From: JANXQG01 sp963824275 | GTDB taxonomy: Bacteria; Planctomycetota; Planctomycetia; Pirellulales; Thermoguttaceae | Assembly (NCBI GenBank): GCA_963824275.1 | Contig: CAWGOT010000006.1 | Span: 682,001 to 746,000 of the forward strand | Length of the DNA stretch: 64,000 nt | Reading direction: 5' to 3' | Shown: one piece after another, positions 42,213 through 52,806 of the stretch | How positions within the stretch are numbered: position 1 is the first letter of the stretch | Layout: every line of letters starts with the position of its first letter | The notes under the pieces: model-generated | Seen by the model: only the letters and a program-made list of their open reading frames with translations | Database searches by the model: none | What the model was told of the DNA's origin: nothing | Program-made: the position numbers and the translations under genes

Positions 42213-43735
42213 TCAATACTTCTTGCGCCGCTCGGCCAGTTCGCCGGCCATCTCCAGCGTCACGCGCTTGTTGAGCTTGTAAGCCATGAGCAGCAGCGTG
42301 CAGATGCCGAAGAGCGCTCCACGACTAGCCCGGTACACACGCGGTAGCCGTGGATCGCCTGCGGCAAATCGGGATGTTCGGTGTCGTAGGCGAAAAGCCC
42401 TGACATGATCCAGAGGAAGGACGACGAACCCAGGGCCAGGCCGGCCTTCAAGGCAAACATGATTGTGGCAAACACAAGGCCCGTAATCCGCCGGCCGGTC
42501 TTCCATTCCGAGTAATCAGCCACGTCGGCGAAGATCGCCCACGCCAAGGGGATCGTCGCAGCGTAGCATGCCGAGATGACGATCTGCATGACGATCATCC
42601 CGCCAACATCGGTCGGTTCCAACAGATAGAATGCCGCGGATGCGAGCGTCGTGAGTGCGAAGCCAACGACGGCGACCGCCTTCTTGCCGAAGCGCGGAGC
42701 CAGGCCTGCGCAGATCACGATGAAGAGGATGGTGGTCGCGGTGCCCACCATGTTAAAGATGCTGTTGAACACGTCGGCCACGTTGGAACCCGCCAGGTTG
42801 GAGCGGTCGGCATGCACGATGTAGCCGAGCCATTCCAGGAAGCCGCCCGAAGCGTCACTCCCCGAAGCGGTCAGATGCAGCCGTTGCAGCCAATCATACA
42901 TCGCCCCTTTGTCGGCATAGTAATGGAAGTAGTTGTACCACGCGGTGCCCCGGAACGGCAGGATGAAAAAATGAACCACGGTCCAGGCAAACATTACGAT
43001 CCAAGGACCATTTTTCAGAAGAGCGGCAAAGTCCTTCTTAATGTCCGATTTCTGCTGCGGAGGAGGCTGAATGCGCTCCCGCGTAGTGAAGAAGGTGAAA
43101 AGAAACAGAACCAGGCACACGGCGGCCCAGATGGTCATGGTCATCTGCCAGCCGTATTGCTTGTCCGCGATCGCGACGCTCCCGCCGGCCGCGTGCTCCG
43201 CGGCGAACTTGGCCACCAGCGGCAGTGTGAAACCGCCGACGATGAACTGTGCGGCGTTGACCGCGACGAAGCGGTACGAGTTGAGCTTGGCGCGCTCATT
43301 GACGTCGCCCGTCATCACGCCGCCCAGCGCGGCGTAGGGCATGTTATTCATCGAGTAGATCGACATCAGCAGGATGTTCGTGATCGCGGCATAGGCGACC
43401 ATCGCCGTCGGGGTCCAGCCCTTAGGCGTCGTATAGGCCATGACCATGACGACGCACCAGGGCACGGCGGTACAGAGAATCCAGGGGCGAAACTTGCCCC
43501 AGCGCGTCTTCGTGCGATCGGCGAGAATGCCGACGATCGGGTCGACGACCGCGTCCCACAAACGCGCCGTCAGGAAAACGGCCGCTGCCGTGCCGGCGGC
43601 CAGGCCGAACACATCCGTGTAGAAATTCGTCTGGAAAAGAACCATCGTCATGAAGACGAAGTTCGCGGCGGCGTCAGCCGCGCTGTAGCCGACCTTCTCG
43701 AAAACGGAGAGCTTGTTGGGATTGCTGTTGACCAT
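42213..43735 (-). CDS. GPH-family sugar:cation symporter (frameshift near C-terminus)
   Basis: ATG 43735 (MVNSNPNKLSVFEKVGYSAA). Twelve-helix glycoside-pentoside-hexuronide transporter: DAAANFVFMTMVLFQTNFYT, then RLWDAVVDPIVGILADRTKT RWGKFRPW, the classic GPH loop 2-3 signature, and ADVADYSEWKTGRRITGLVF late in the protein. About 500 residues. The last helix is recovered by a frame change near 42320 (ALFGICTLLLMAYKLNKRVT, ending AERRKKY at 42213). It imports xylosides or xylo-oligosaccharides with Na+ or H+. Its position between the GH3-malectin-SGNH and GH52 genes fits a XynB/XynC-like system. Confidence 0.9.
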
Positions 43736-43781
43736 CGGGGTTCCATTCCTGAACGGGTCTGAAGTTGCAATGTCCGCAGGC

Positions 43782-46700
43782 TTACTTGATCCATTCCTTG
43801 AGCGTGGGGGCGACGGCGGACGCCCAGATCTCGTAGCCCTGCTCGACGGGATGCAGGTTGTCCGTGGGGCGGAAACCGATCAGCGCCCCCTTCTCGTCCA
43901 GGAACTTGGAGTTGATGTCGGTGAAGAAGACGTGCTTCCCGTCGTCAAGTTTGGCGATGATCTTGTTGGCCTGTTCGGTTTTGATGCGATTGGCATCGCT
44001 CGGGCCGCGGCCGCGTGGGAAGATGGCCAGCAGCATGATCTTGGCGTCGGGAAAATCCTTGCGCAACTCGAGCACGTCCGCGCCGATTCCCTCGGCGATT
44101 TCCGGGCCGCTGCTGCCTCCCGTGTTGTTGGTGCCGATCATGAGCATAATGGCCTTCGGCTTGTGGCCCTGTCCTTCGCCGTTCTGAAAACCCCAGAGCA
44201 CGCCCTGGGTGGTATCGCCCGAAACGCCGAAGTTGGCCACTTTCACGTCGCCGAAATACTTCTTGAGGACATCGTTGCCCCCCTGGGCGCCCCGCACGTT
44301 CCACAGGTCGGTGATGGAATCCCCCAGGAACATGATGTCGAAATCGCCGCTGTTGGCTAACTGAACCAGGGCGTTATGCCGGTTGCCGCGGGCGTCGGGC
44401 ACGGGCGAATGCAGGGATTGGCGCGCGTAACCTGTGCCTGCGGAATGGCGACCTCCGGCGGCACGGGAGCCGGGGGTCCAGGTGGCACCGCCGGGCCACG
44501 GCCACCACGGCCGCCCGCACCACGGCCGGCTGCACCGCGGCCAGTCCCGCTGGGCGCCGGAGTGGTTTGCGGCGAAGTCGGAGTCGGCGCCGCCGGCCCT
44601 GCGGCCGATTGCGGTAGAATCTCGATCGCGTTGATCTGCGGATTCTCGATGTTGCTGGTGAAGGTGATCTTGAACTTGCCGTCGGTGACTTCCACCGGCA
44701 CCGTTTCGACATAGGCGCAGTTCGCGCCCCGGCCTTCTTCCACACGTCAAAATCCTTGAACTCGTGGCCCTGGACGTTGAAGGAGAAGACCCGCTGGCCC
44801 TCGCCCGTGATGCCTTCGTAGGTCTCGGCGAAGTGCAGCCTGGCGGTGTACTTGCCGTTGGGGACGGCGCAGGAGAACGAATCCATCGAGTAATGTTCCG
44901 ACCGATACAGCCCGGCGTCCTTCGTATTGGCGATGGCAATCTCCGGGCGTTCAATCACGCTGCCGCCTTCAAAGCCCTCTTCGGCCTTCCAGACGTTGCC
45001 GGCGGAGTCCGTGAAGGGTGCGGAGGAGCCGGCCTTGATGCGGATGGCGCCTTGCTCTTTTGCCGGAGTTGGCGCTGCCGGCGTTCCGGTTGCTTGCGGA
45101 ATAATCTCAATCGCGTTGATCTGCGGGTTCTCGACGTTGCTGGTGAAGGTGATCTTGAACTTTCCGTCGGTCACTTCCACCGGCACCGTCTCAACGTAGG
45201 CGCAGTTTCGCCCCGGCCTTCTTCCACACGTCAAAGTCCTTGAACTCGTGGCCCTGGACGTTGTAGGAGAAGACCCGCTGGCCCTCGCCCGTGATGCCTT
45301 CGTAGGTCTCGGCAAAGTGCAGATTGGCGATGTACTTGCCGTTGGGGACGGCAGGAGAAGGAATCCATCGAGTAATGTTCCGACCGATACAGCCCGGCGT
45401 CCTTCGTGTTGGCGATGGCAATGTCCGGGCGTTCAATCGTACTGCCGCCTTCAAACCCTTCTTCGGCCTTCCAGACGTTGCCGGCGGAGTCCGTGAAGGG
45501 TGCGGAGGAGCCGGCCTTGATGCGGATGGCGCCTTGGTCTTTTGCACTGGCCGGCGCGGCCGGAGTTGGCGCCACCGGCCCTGCGGCCGATTGCGGCAGA
45601 ATCTCGATCGCGTTGATCTGCGGGTTCTCGATGTTGCTGGTGAAGGTGATCTTGAACTTCCCGTCAGTCACTTCCACCGGCACCGTTTCGACGTAGGCAC
45701 GGTTGGCGCCCCCGGCCTTTTTCCAGAACGTCAAAATCCTTGAACTCGTGGCCCTGGACGTTGAAGGAGAAGACCCGCTGGCCCTCGCCCGTGATGCCCT
45801 CGTAGGTCTCGGCGAAGTGCAGCTTGGCGATGTACTTGCCGTTGGGGACGGCGCAGGAGAAGGAATCCATCGAGTAATGTTCCGACCGATACAGCCCGGC
45901 ATCCTTCGTATTGGCGATGGCAATCTCCGGGCGTTCAATCACGCTGCCGCCTTCAAAGCCCTCTTCGGCCTTCCAGACGTTGCCGGCGGAGTCTGTGAAG
46001 GGTGCGGAGGAGCCGGCCTTGATGCGGATCACGCCCTGCTCCTTGGCGGGCGCCGGCGCCGCCACCGCCACAGTTGCTGCCGGAGTCGGCGCGGGGGTCG
46101 GCGTCGCGGCCAGCGCGGGTTCCGGGCTTTGATTGCCGCCCTGGATCGTCAAGGGCAGCTTCAGCCGGACGTCGTCCGAGGCCTCGCCAACGAGGAGCTC
46201 GTAGTCTCCGAATTCGACCACGTATTGCTTCTTCTGCGTGTCCCAGTAGCGCAGGCGCTGGGCAGGAACGTCAAGGGCGACTTTGGCCGATTCGCCGGGC
46301 TTTAGATGCACGCGGGTGAAACCGCACAGCGCGAGTTTCGCTTGCGGCAGGCTGGAGTGGACGTGGCGGAAGTAGACCTGTGCCACCTCGTCGCCTTCGC
46401 GGCTGCCGATATTCCGCACCGCAAAGGACACTTTCATCGTGCCGTCCGCGGGGACGGTTTGCGCCATCGACTCGCCACGGACGAACTCGAAGCTGGTATA
46501 GCTCAGGCCGTGGCCGAACGCGAACTCGGGCTTGCCGTTGAAGTAGCGGTATGTGCGATTGCTCATCGAGTAGTCCGTGAAGCTCGGCAGGTCCGCCGTC
46601 GAGGCATAGAACGTAAGCGGCAAGCGCCCGCTGGGATTGACGTCGCCGAAGAGGATCTCGGCGACGGCGCGTGCCGCCCTGCTCGCCCGGATACCAGGCT

Positions 46701-48550
46701 TGAAGGATCGCGGGCAGATGTTCGGCTTCCCAGGGCATGGCCATCGGGCTGCCGCTGCAATTCACGAGAATCAGCGGCTTGTTGGCGGCCGCCAGGGCCT
46801 TGATCAAGTCGGTCTGCACCGACGGCAGCTCGATCTTTGTCCGGTCGCCGCCGAGGAAACCGTCGAAACCGGCGCCCCGCCGGGGCATTTCCTCGCCTTC
46901 CAATCGCGCGGTGATTCCGCTGGCGAAGACCACCACGTCGGCGGCCTTGGCCAGGGCCACGGCGTCGTCGGTTGTTTTCTGGGCAGGCTTGTTCGATCCG
47001 TCGCTGGAAACCGCCCAAGGACAACCAGCCGCGAAGGTCACTTCGATATTCGGCCCCGCGGCCTTCTTGATGCCGCTGAGAATCGTCACCGGACGGGCGG
47101 CCCTGCCATTGTAATTGCCTTCCAGCATGGGGGCCGCGTCGGCATTGGGGCCGATCACGGCGATGCGCTTGATTTTCGAGCGGTCCAGCGGCAACACGGC
47201 GTCGTTCTTCAGCAGGACGACGGCCTCCTCCGCGACTTTCAGCGCCAGCGCTTCATGTTCGGGCGTGTCGTTCTGGTCGATGCCGATCTTGGCATAGGGG
47301 CACTTTTCCGGCGGATCGAAGAGCCCGAGCTTGAAGCGCGTCCACAACGTGTAGTACAGGGCCTTGTCGACCTCCTTTTCGTCGATCAGTTTGTTTTGGA
47401 CGGCTCTGGCCAGGGCGAGGTAGTCTCCGCCGCAGCAGAGATTGCAACCGGCTTTGACGGCGGCGGCGGCGGCTTCTTCCGCCGTGTTCACGTAATGATG
47501 CTCTTGCGTGCCCCATATATTGTGGATCGCGCCGCAGTCGGAAACGACGTAGCCCTCAAAGCCCCACTGTTTGCGGAGAAGGTCGGTGAGCAGGAAAGAA
47601 CTGGCGCAGGCGGGAACGCCGTCGACCGAATTGTAAGCGCCCATGACTCCGCCCACGCGCCCCTCGCGGACCGCCATCTCGAACTGCGGCAAATAGGTCT
47701 CAAATAAATCGCGCTGGGGCGGCACGGCGTCGAAGCGGTGGCGTTGCGGTTCCGGGCCGCTGTGGACGGCAAAGTGCTTGGCGCAGGCCATGGCCTTGAT
47801 GTACTGCGGATCGTCGCCCTGCAATCCGCGGATGAAGGCGACGCCGATGGAGCCCGTGAGAAACGGGTCCTCTCCGTACGTTTCCTGGCCGCGTCCCCAG
47901 CGCGGATCGCGGAAGATGTTGATGTTCGGCGACCAGAACGTCAGGCCGACGAACCATTTGCCGTCGCCGTTGTGCTGGGAGGCGTAATCGTTGAACTTCG
48001 CCCTGCCTTCGATGCCGATGACGGAGGCTTCCTGCCCGATCAAGGCGGGGTCCCAGGTGGCCGCCATGCCGATGGCCTGCGGAAAAACGGTGGCGTTGCC
48101 GGAATTCGCCACGCCGTGCAAGGCCTCGCTCCAATAATCATAAGCCGGAAGGCCCAACCTGCGGATTGCGGGCGCCCCGTTCTGCAACTGTGCGACTTTC
48201 TCGGCCAGCGTCATGCGGCCGATCAAGTCCTTCTCTCGCGCCTCCAAGGGCTGCGACGGGTCGCGCCAAGCCGGCGTCGCGTCGGCTGCGGGAATGTCGA
48301 CTGCCACGGGCACCAAGGGCTGCGCGGCATCCGCGGCGACTTCGTTACAGTCGCAGCCTTCCGCCGCACGCGCCGCGGGCGCCGAAAGCAATAGACTTGC
48401 CAAGGACAGCAGCGACATGACGGTTGGCGCTATCGCAAACCGTGTGACGTCACGCGATCGACTCCGAGCCGTCCGGGGCTGGGACTCAGGTTCGCTGCGG
48501 ATTGCGCTCTCCGTTCGATCGAACGATACAGTTGTGAATTGAGTTTTCAT
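43782..48550 (-). CDS. Secreted GH3 - FN3 - malectin x3 - SGNH esterase fusion (several frameshifts)
   Basis: About 1585 residues. ATG 48550 (MKTQFTTVSFDRTESAIRSE), then a long signal region ending SAPAARAAE. GH3 N-terminal barrel with the nucleophile Asp in GYVVSDCGAIHNI, GH3 C-terminal domain (AVVLLKNDAVLPLDRSKIKR), FN3-like domain (VSFAVRNIGSREGDEVAQVY). Frames then alternate through three malectin (CBM57) domains, each from IRIKAGSSAPFTDSAGNVWK to INAIEI(L/I)PQ. A Gly/Arg/Pro linker (44455-44550) leads to an SGNH hydrolase: GDSITDLW, GTNNTGGSS and the Asp-His pair in TDNLHPVEQGYEIW. Predicted to remove xylose or glucose from oligosaccharides and ester groups (probably acetyl) from the same glycan. 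No stop other than frameshift-induced ones separates the domains, so a single polypeptide is likely. Confidence 0.82.
44617..46035 (-). repeat. Three near-identical malectin-coding repeats
   Basis: Units at about 45601-46035, 45100-45535 and 44617-45060. Shared DNA includes GGAGCCGGCCTTGATGCGGA at the start and ATCGCGTTGATCTGCGG near the end. The same unit occurs twice more at 58254-58680 and 57770-58205. Each encodes a roughly 145-residue malectin domain with AGLYRSEHYSMDSFSC and LHFAETYEGITGEGQR, which carry the aromatic and acidic residues usual for carbohydrate contact. Confidence 0.9.
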
Positions 48551-48618
48551 TTGCTGATACCTGATAGGAAAGAGATGGATAGGAAATTTGGTTATCGTAA
48601 CGAGCGAAGGGTCAGATT

Positions 48619-49340
48619 TCAATCACTTGCGGGCATGCTCAAGCTTATCGTAAACTCCCTCAGCGGTTTTTCCTCCGCGTCGAGAAACCGCGCGCAAAAG
48701 TCAGTCGCGCCGGTGCTGTTGATGACGGCCGAGCGCAGGACATTCGGGCCCTTGTGAAGCGTCAGTCGTTTCGACACGCCGTCGTCGACGACCGACTGGC
48801 GGTTCTGGTACAGGTCGACGACCTCCTTGCCGTTGACCCACCACACGGAGGCCGCGTTGGAACCGACTCCCAGGCGCCACGTTGCGCATCTCCCGCGGGC
48901 AGTTGATGACGGTCACGGCCCAGAAAATGACGTTTTCGTACCGCTTGCCGTAGGCTCGCGCAAAGTGAAGGAGGTTGACGTTGAACTCCTTGGTATCGAC
49001 GGCATGCCAAGCGAGCTCCGCCATCGACGGTCACTTTGTCGCCGTCGCGCGGGATTCCCGCAAGTTGATTGGGAAAATACTCCTTCTTGACGGTCGCTTG
49101 GACCGCGCGGTCGCCGAGTTGCCCGCTGACACTGATCGGTTCGAGGATCAGCCAACGCTGAATGAAACCGTCTGCATCGGGCGCTTTGACCGCGGACGCG
49201 GGGGTCGTCAGCGAGGGCGCCGGAACGCGAGCAGGCGGGGCTGCCTGTCGGCCGGCAGCGCCGCCGGGCACGGCCGCGAGCGTCAAGCCGGCGCTGCCGG
49301 CGAAGGCGGCGAGAAGCAAAAGCGTGGATCGAGTTCTCAT
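48619..49340 (-). CDS. Secreted acetylxylan-esterase-accessory-type protein (frameshifted)
   Basis: ATG 49340 (MRTRSTLLLLAAFAGSAGLT) with AAAGG upstream; signal peptide. It then reads FIQRWLILEPISVSGQLGDR, EYFPNQLAGIPRDGDKVTVD, (frame change near 49025) LAWHAVDTKEFNVNLLHFAR, (change near 48870) VWWVNGKEVVDLYQNRQSVV and ATDFCARFLDAEEKPLREF to a stop at 48619. I know this roughly 230-residue beta-sandwich mostly as the N-terminal part of planctomycete and Bacteroidota acetylxylan esterases. Here it stands alone without a hydrolase domain. A carbohydrate- or partner-binding role is the best guess. 68 bases upstream of the GH3 fusion gene. Confidence 0.6.
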
Positions 49341-49462
49341 GGGAATGCCTTTCATGCGCGGATCACGTAGGACGGGGCGTCCAAGACGGGCTCGGGCACC
49401 ATGTACCCATGGTCGGCCCGCGGCTACAGGAGATCTTCCTTGCCCAGGTAATAATTGCAACT

Positions 49463-50976
49463 TCAAGGGGATTTTAAGCACCAGTGCTGCTTATCGCTGT
49501 CGGGATTGAACTTGGAGAGCGTGGCAAAACTGCTGCCGATGGCCGAAATGGCCAGCGGCTCCTTCGTCTTCGGGCCGGGCTTTGTAATGATGCGGTACGT
49601 GCCGTCGGAAAGCTGCTCGATCCGCCACAACTGCTCCGGCTCGCCGGTGAACGCGGGCAGCGTGATGAGTTCGCCGTCCTCGGTGGCGGCCAGTGTGCGG
49701 TCCGTCCCCGCGACCGTGATTTTGAAGTAGGGGGAGCCGGGATAACCGCCGGCGTTGGCCACCGGCGCGATGGTCCACTTCTGCTGTGCCTGAAGCATGT
49801 AGGGGAACATCCGCACGTCGACTTTGCCGGCGGGCCAATCCGCGTCCACTTGCGCGGCGTCCTGCGCGGGGATCGGCGCCGGTTCCGCCGCGTCCACCAC
49901 GTCCGCCTGCTCCGCTGGGGGTTGCACCGCCGCCGGGCGCCGCTCCACCGCTGGGGGCTCCTCCGCCGCTGCCGCCGCGTCCGCCCGCTCCTCCGCCACG
50001 GGCGCCTCGCTCGCCCATTTTTCCGCCGCCGACGGTCACGGCTTCCACAGCCAGCTCGAGCGCGTTGCCGTTCCGCGCCGATTCGATTTCATAGGTGCCG
50101 CCCCTGAGATTCTCGCCGGCGACGGGCCAACCGTCGCGCCACTCGAGCGGGCGAATGTCCAGCACGCTGATGCCGCCTTTGTCGAGGTCGGCTTCATAAT
50201 GGCAGGAGAACTTCTGCACGCCGTCGCCGCAATCGAGCAGTCCGAAATGCCCGGGACCGATGACGCGGCCGCCGGAGCCGCAGAAGAGCTTGCCGCCGCC
50301 CTTGAGCATGTCGACGCCCATATTGTCGAGGAACGGGCCGGTCACTCTCCTGGCGCGGCCCATGCGGATATTGTAGGTCGAGGCCGCGCGGATGCAGCAG
50401 GTGCCGTGAGTGGCGAAGAGATAGTACCAGCCGTCGTGGTAAATCATGTCCGTAGCTTCGCAATTGATGGCGATGTCCAACGGCTTCTCGTCCGCATGCA
50501 GGCGCTTGCCGGTCTTGGGATCGAGCTCGACAAGCCGAATGTAGCCGATATACGAGCCGTACGTGAGCCACAGGCGGCCGTCGGTAGGATCGAGAAAGGC
50601 GCCGGATCGATGGCATTGCATTCCGCTCCGTCGTGCGGGCCGACGACGCCGCCCTCCGCCCATTGATAGTCGGGGGAATCCGGGTCGAGCGTCTTGTTCG
50701 ATATCACGATGACGCCGGCCCCGGTGCAAACAAACACATAGTAGCGGTCGCCGACGTGGATGATGTCGGGGGCCGGCCCGGTCCGTCCGGGCGGGGTCCC
50801 GCGGCGCCAGGTCCAGCCGTCGTCGGACACCAGGGAACCGGAGCCGGTGCCGTAGGTGTAGTACTTGCCGTTGCACGGGACGACCGTCGACGGGTCGTGG
50901 ATTCCGATCTGGCCGTCCAGGGCCAGCGCGGCGCGGCAAGAAGAAGAATGACGGCTGCCAGGCAGTGGGATTTCAT
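49463..50976 (-). CDS. Secreted GH43 arabinanase-like enzyme with ricin-type lectin domain (frameshifted)
   Basis: ATG 50976 (MKSHCLAAVILLLA) with GGAG upstream; signal peptide. The five-blade propeller has a catalytic base Asp in IGIHDPSTVV, a pKa-tuning Asp in CNAIDPAPF and an acid Glu in INCEATDMIYHDGWYYLFAT. Arabinanase-like features are TYGSYIGYIRLVELDPKTGK and GPFLDNMGVDMLKGGG. Frames change near 50940, 50600 and 50000. A long Gly/Arg/Ala/Pro-rich linker (about 49850-50030) leads to a C-terminal beta-trefoil with three Q-x-W motifs (QQKWTI, EQLWRI, KQHWCL) ending at 49463. It likely trims alpha-L-arabinofuranosyl or arabinan units; the lectin domain binds galactose or xylan. Confidence 0.82.
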
Positions 50977-51117
50977 GGTGTCTCCAGGATCGCAGTAAAG
51001 GGGAGTCAAACAGGCGACTGAGCAATTCTCCTGCATCGAGTGCCCATCCCGGTACTTCCGAAGCCTTGGGGACTTCGGCAGTCCGCGGTTTTTTGAATAG
51101 GATTTAATCGCGGAACG

Positions 51118-52693
51118 TCAGCGCGCGGCGGGAATCGGCACCGCCGCGGGCAGAGACTCCGCTGCTTTTCCAAAACGGTGAACTCGATAATTCCCAGCGG
51201 CGCGGTGCGGGGCCAGTTCGTCATGGTCAATCGCACAAAGCGGCACTTCACCGGGGGTATTTCTTCAAAAATCGTATTTCGCGAGACGGCGTTCTTCGTC
51301 TGGTCAAGGGCCATCGTATACGTCTGGCCGTCCAACGACACTTCGATCTTGTATTGATACGCGCTGGTCGGCGGCGGTTCCGGCGCCATGGGCGCGGCGG
51401 GGCGCTGGCCGTTGCCGCCGGCGCGCCCCCGACGCCACTCGCTCCGCGGCCGCGTCCACCGAAGCCGCGCCCGCCGGTGAACATCAGGCGAACCGAGTCG
51501 ATCGTGAATAATTGCACTGCATCAAAGCGCGTTGCCGGGGAAAGCTCGATCGTCAGAGTCGGCTGCGCATCGGTCGGCGCCGGCTCCCACCAGGTGCCGT
51601 TGGAGTTGTCGATGGCATAGGCGGCATCGTGACCCGGCTGCTGCGAGGAGAACCCCGAAAGGGCGTTCATTGCGCGGAGCTTGTTGATGGTAAGCGGGAT
51701 CGACCCGCTGTCGCCTGCGGCGGGGTCGCGGACCGCGGCGGGCGCCCATTGCGGCGTCTCGGTGACCTTCACTGCCATGTTGCCGTCCTTGTCGAAGGTG
51801 ATGCGATCCATTCCGATGCGGCGTCCGCCAGGCGGGTTCGAGAGAACCACCGTGTAGAACTGCCAGAGGTTCTTGTCGGGCCCTTCCACGATGCTGCCAT
51901 GTCCCGGACCGGTGACAAGGCCTTCGGTCCGCCGCGTCAACGGATTGTTAGGAGCATAAGTGAATGGGCCTAGCGGCGACTTCGCTGTGTAATATCCCAG
52001 GGCGTAGGTTTTCCACTGCGTCCCGCAGGCTGCGTATTCCAGATAGTATGTGCCGTTGTGTTTTTGCAGCCAGGGGCCCTCGATCCAGGAAACATCCGTG
52101 TACTCGTTCATCTCGCCGTAACGTTCCCAAACGTGATCTTTGTTGAATGCGAAGAGATGCTCGGGCGGGCCGGCGAATCGCGTGAGGTCGTTCGGCTCGA
52201 GCGGCACGACATAGATGCCGGCGATCCCGCGGCCGGGATAGTAAAGATACGGCTTGTTGTCGTCGTCGACGAAGATGTCCATGTCGAAGGGACCGTTCCA
52301 GCCGCCGGCAACGTCGGGCGTATTTTTCCATGGTCCGAGGCTCTCAAAGGGCCCCAACGGGTTATCGGCCTTCATGAGCGGGCCGTCGTTGCCGCACATG
52401 TAGAAGCTGCCGTTGTACTTGAAGACGTGCGGCGCGACTGGGACATTGGCCACATGCTGGAAGGACCACGCGAGCAGGTCGTCCGAGATCCATGCCCCGC
52501 CGCCGCTGCAGTACATATAGTACTTGCCTTGCTCGCGGATCACCGTCACATCGCCGCCCGCATTTCCGCCGGGCGCGGTAATCATCGGCAGAGGGTTGCA
52601 ATAGCGGGCTGTCTTGCCGATCTGCAGGCCCGCCCCGCGGGCGGCGGCCATGGCGGCGAAAAAAAACAGCATCGCGAGGACTGTGCGGTGCAT
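51118..52693 (-). CDS. Secreted GH43 enzyme with C-terminal F5/8C-type domain (frameshifted)
   Basis: ATG 52693 (MHRTVLAMLFFFAAMAAARG) with AAGGA upstream; signal peptide. Propeller: ARYCNPLPMITAPGGNAGGD VTVI (base Asp), FDMDIFVDDDNKPYLYYPGR (second Asp), VSWIEGPWLQKHNGTYYLEY (acid Glu), GPGHGSIVEGPDKNLWQFYT. The C-terminal part resembles a discoidin/F5-8C sugar-binding fold: AYAIDNSNGTWWEPAPTDAQ, LTIELSPATRFDAVQLF, KCRFVRLTMTNWP. A Gly/Arg-rich insert at 51395-51480 splits that fold. Frame changes near 51400 and 51170 restore the end at 51118. Probably a beta-xylosidase or arabinofuranosidase. 113 bases downstream of the unknown secreted protein. Confidence 0.82.
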
Positions 52694-52806
52694 GGCAGTT
52701 CCTTTACAGTCCTGCCCCCACTGGGCCTGCCCCAGTGGGGGCGGGATTAAATCGACATACGGCAAGCCGGTGGCATTGAATCGGGAAGTTAATTCTGCCA
52801 AGTTCA

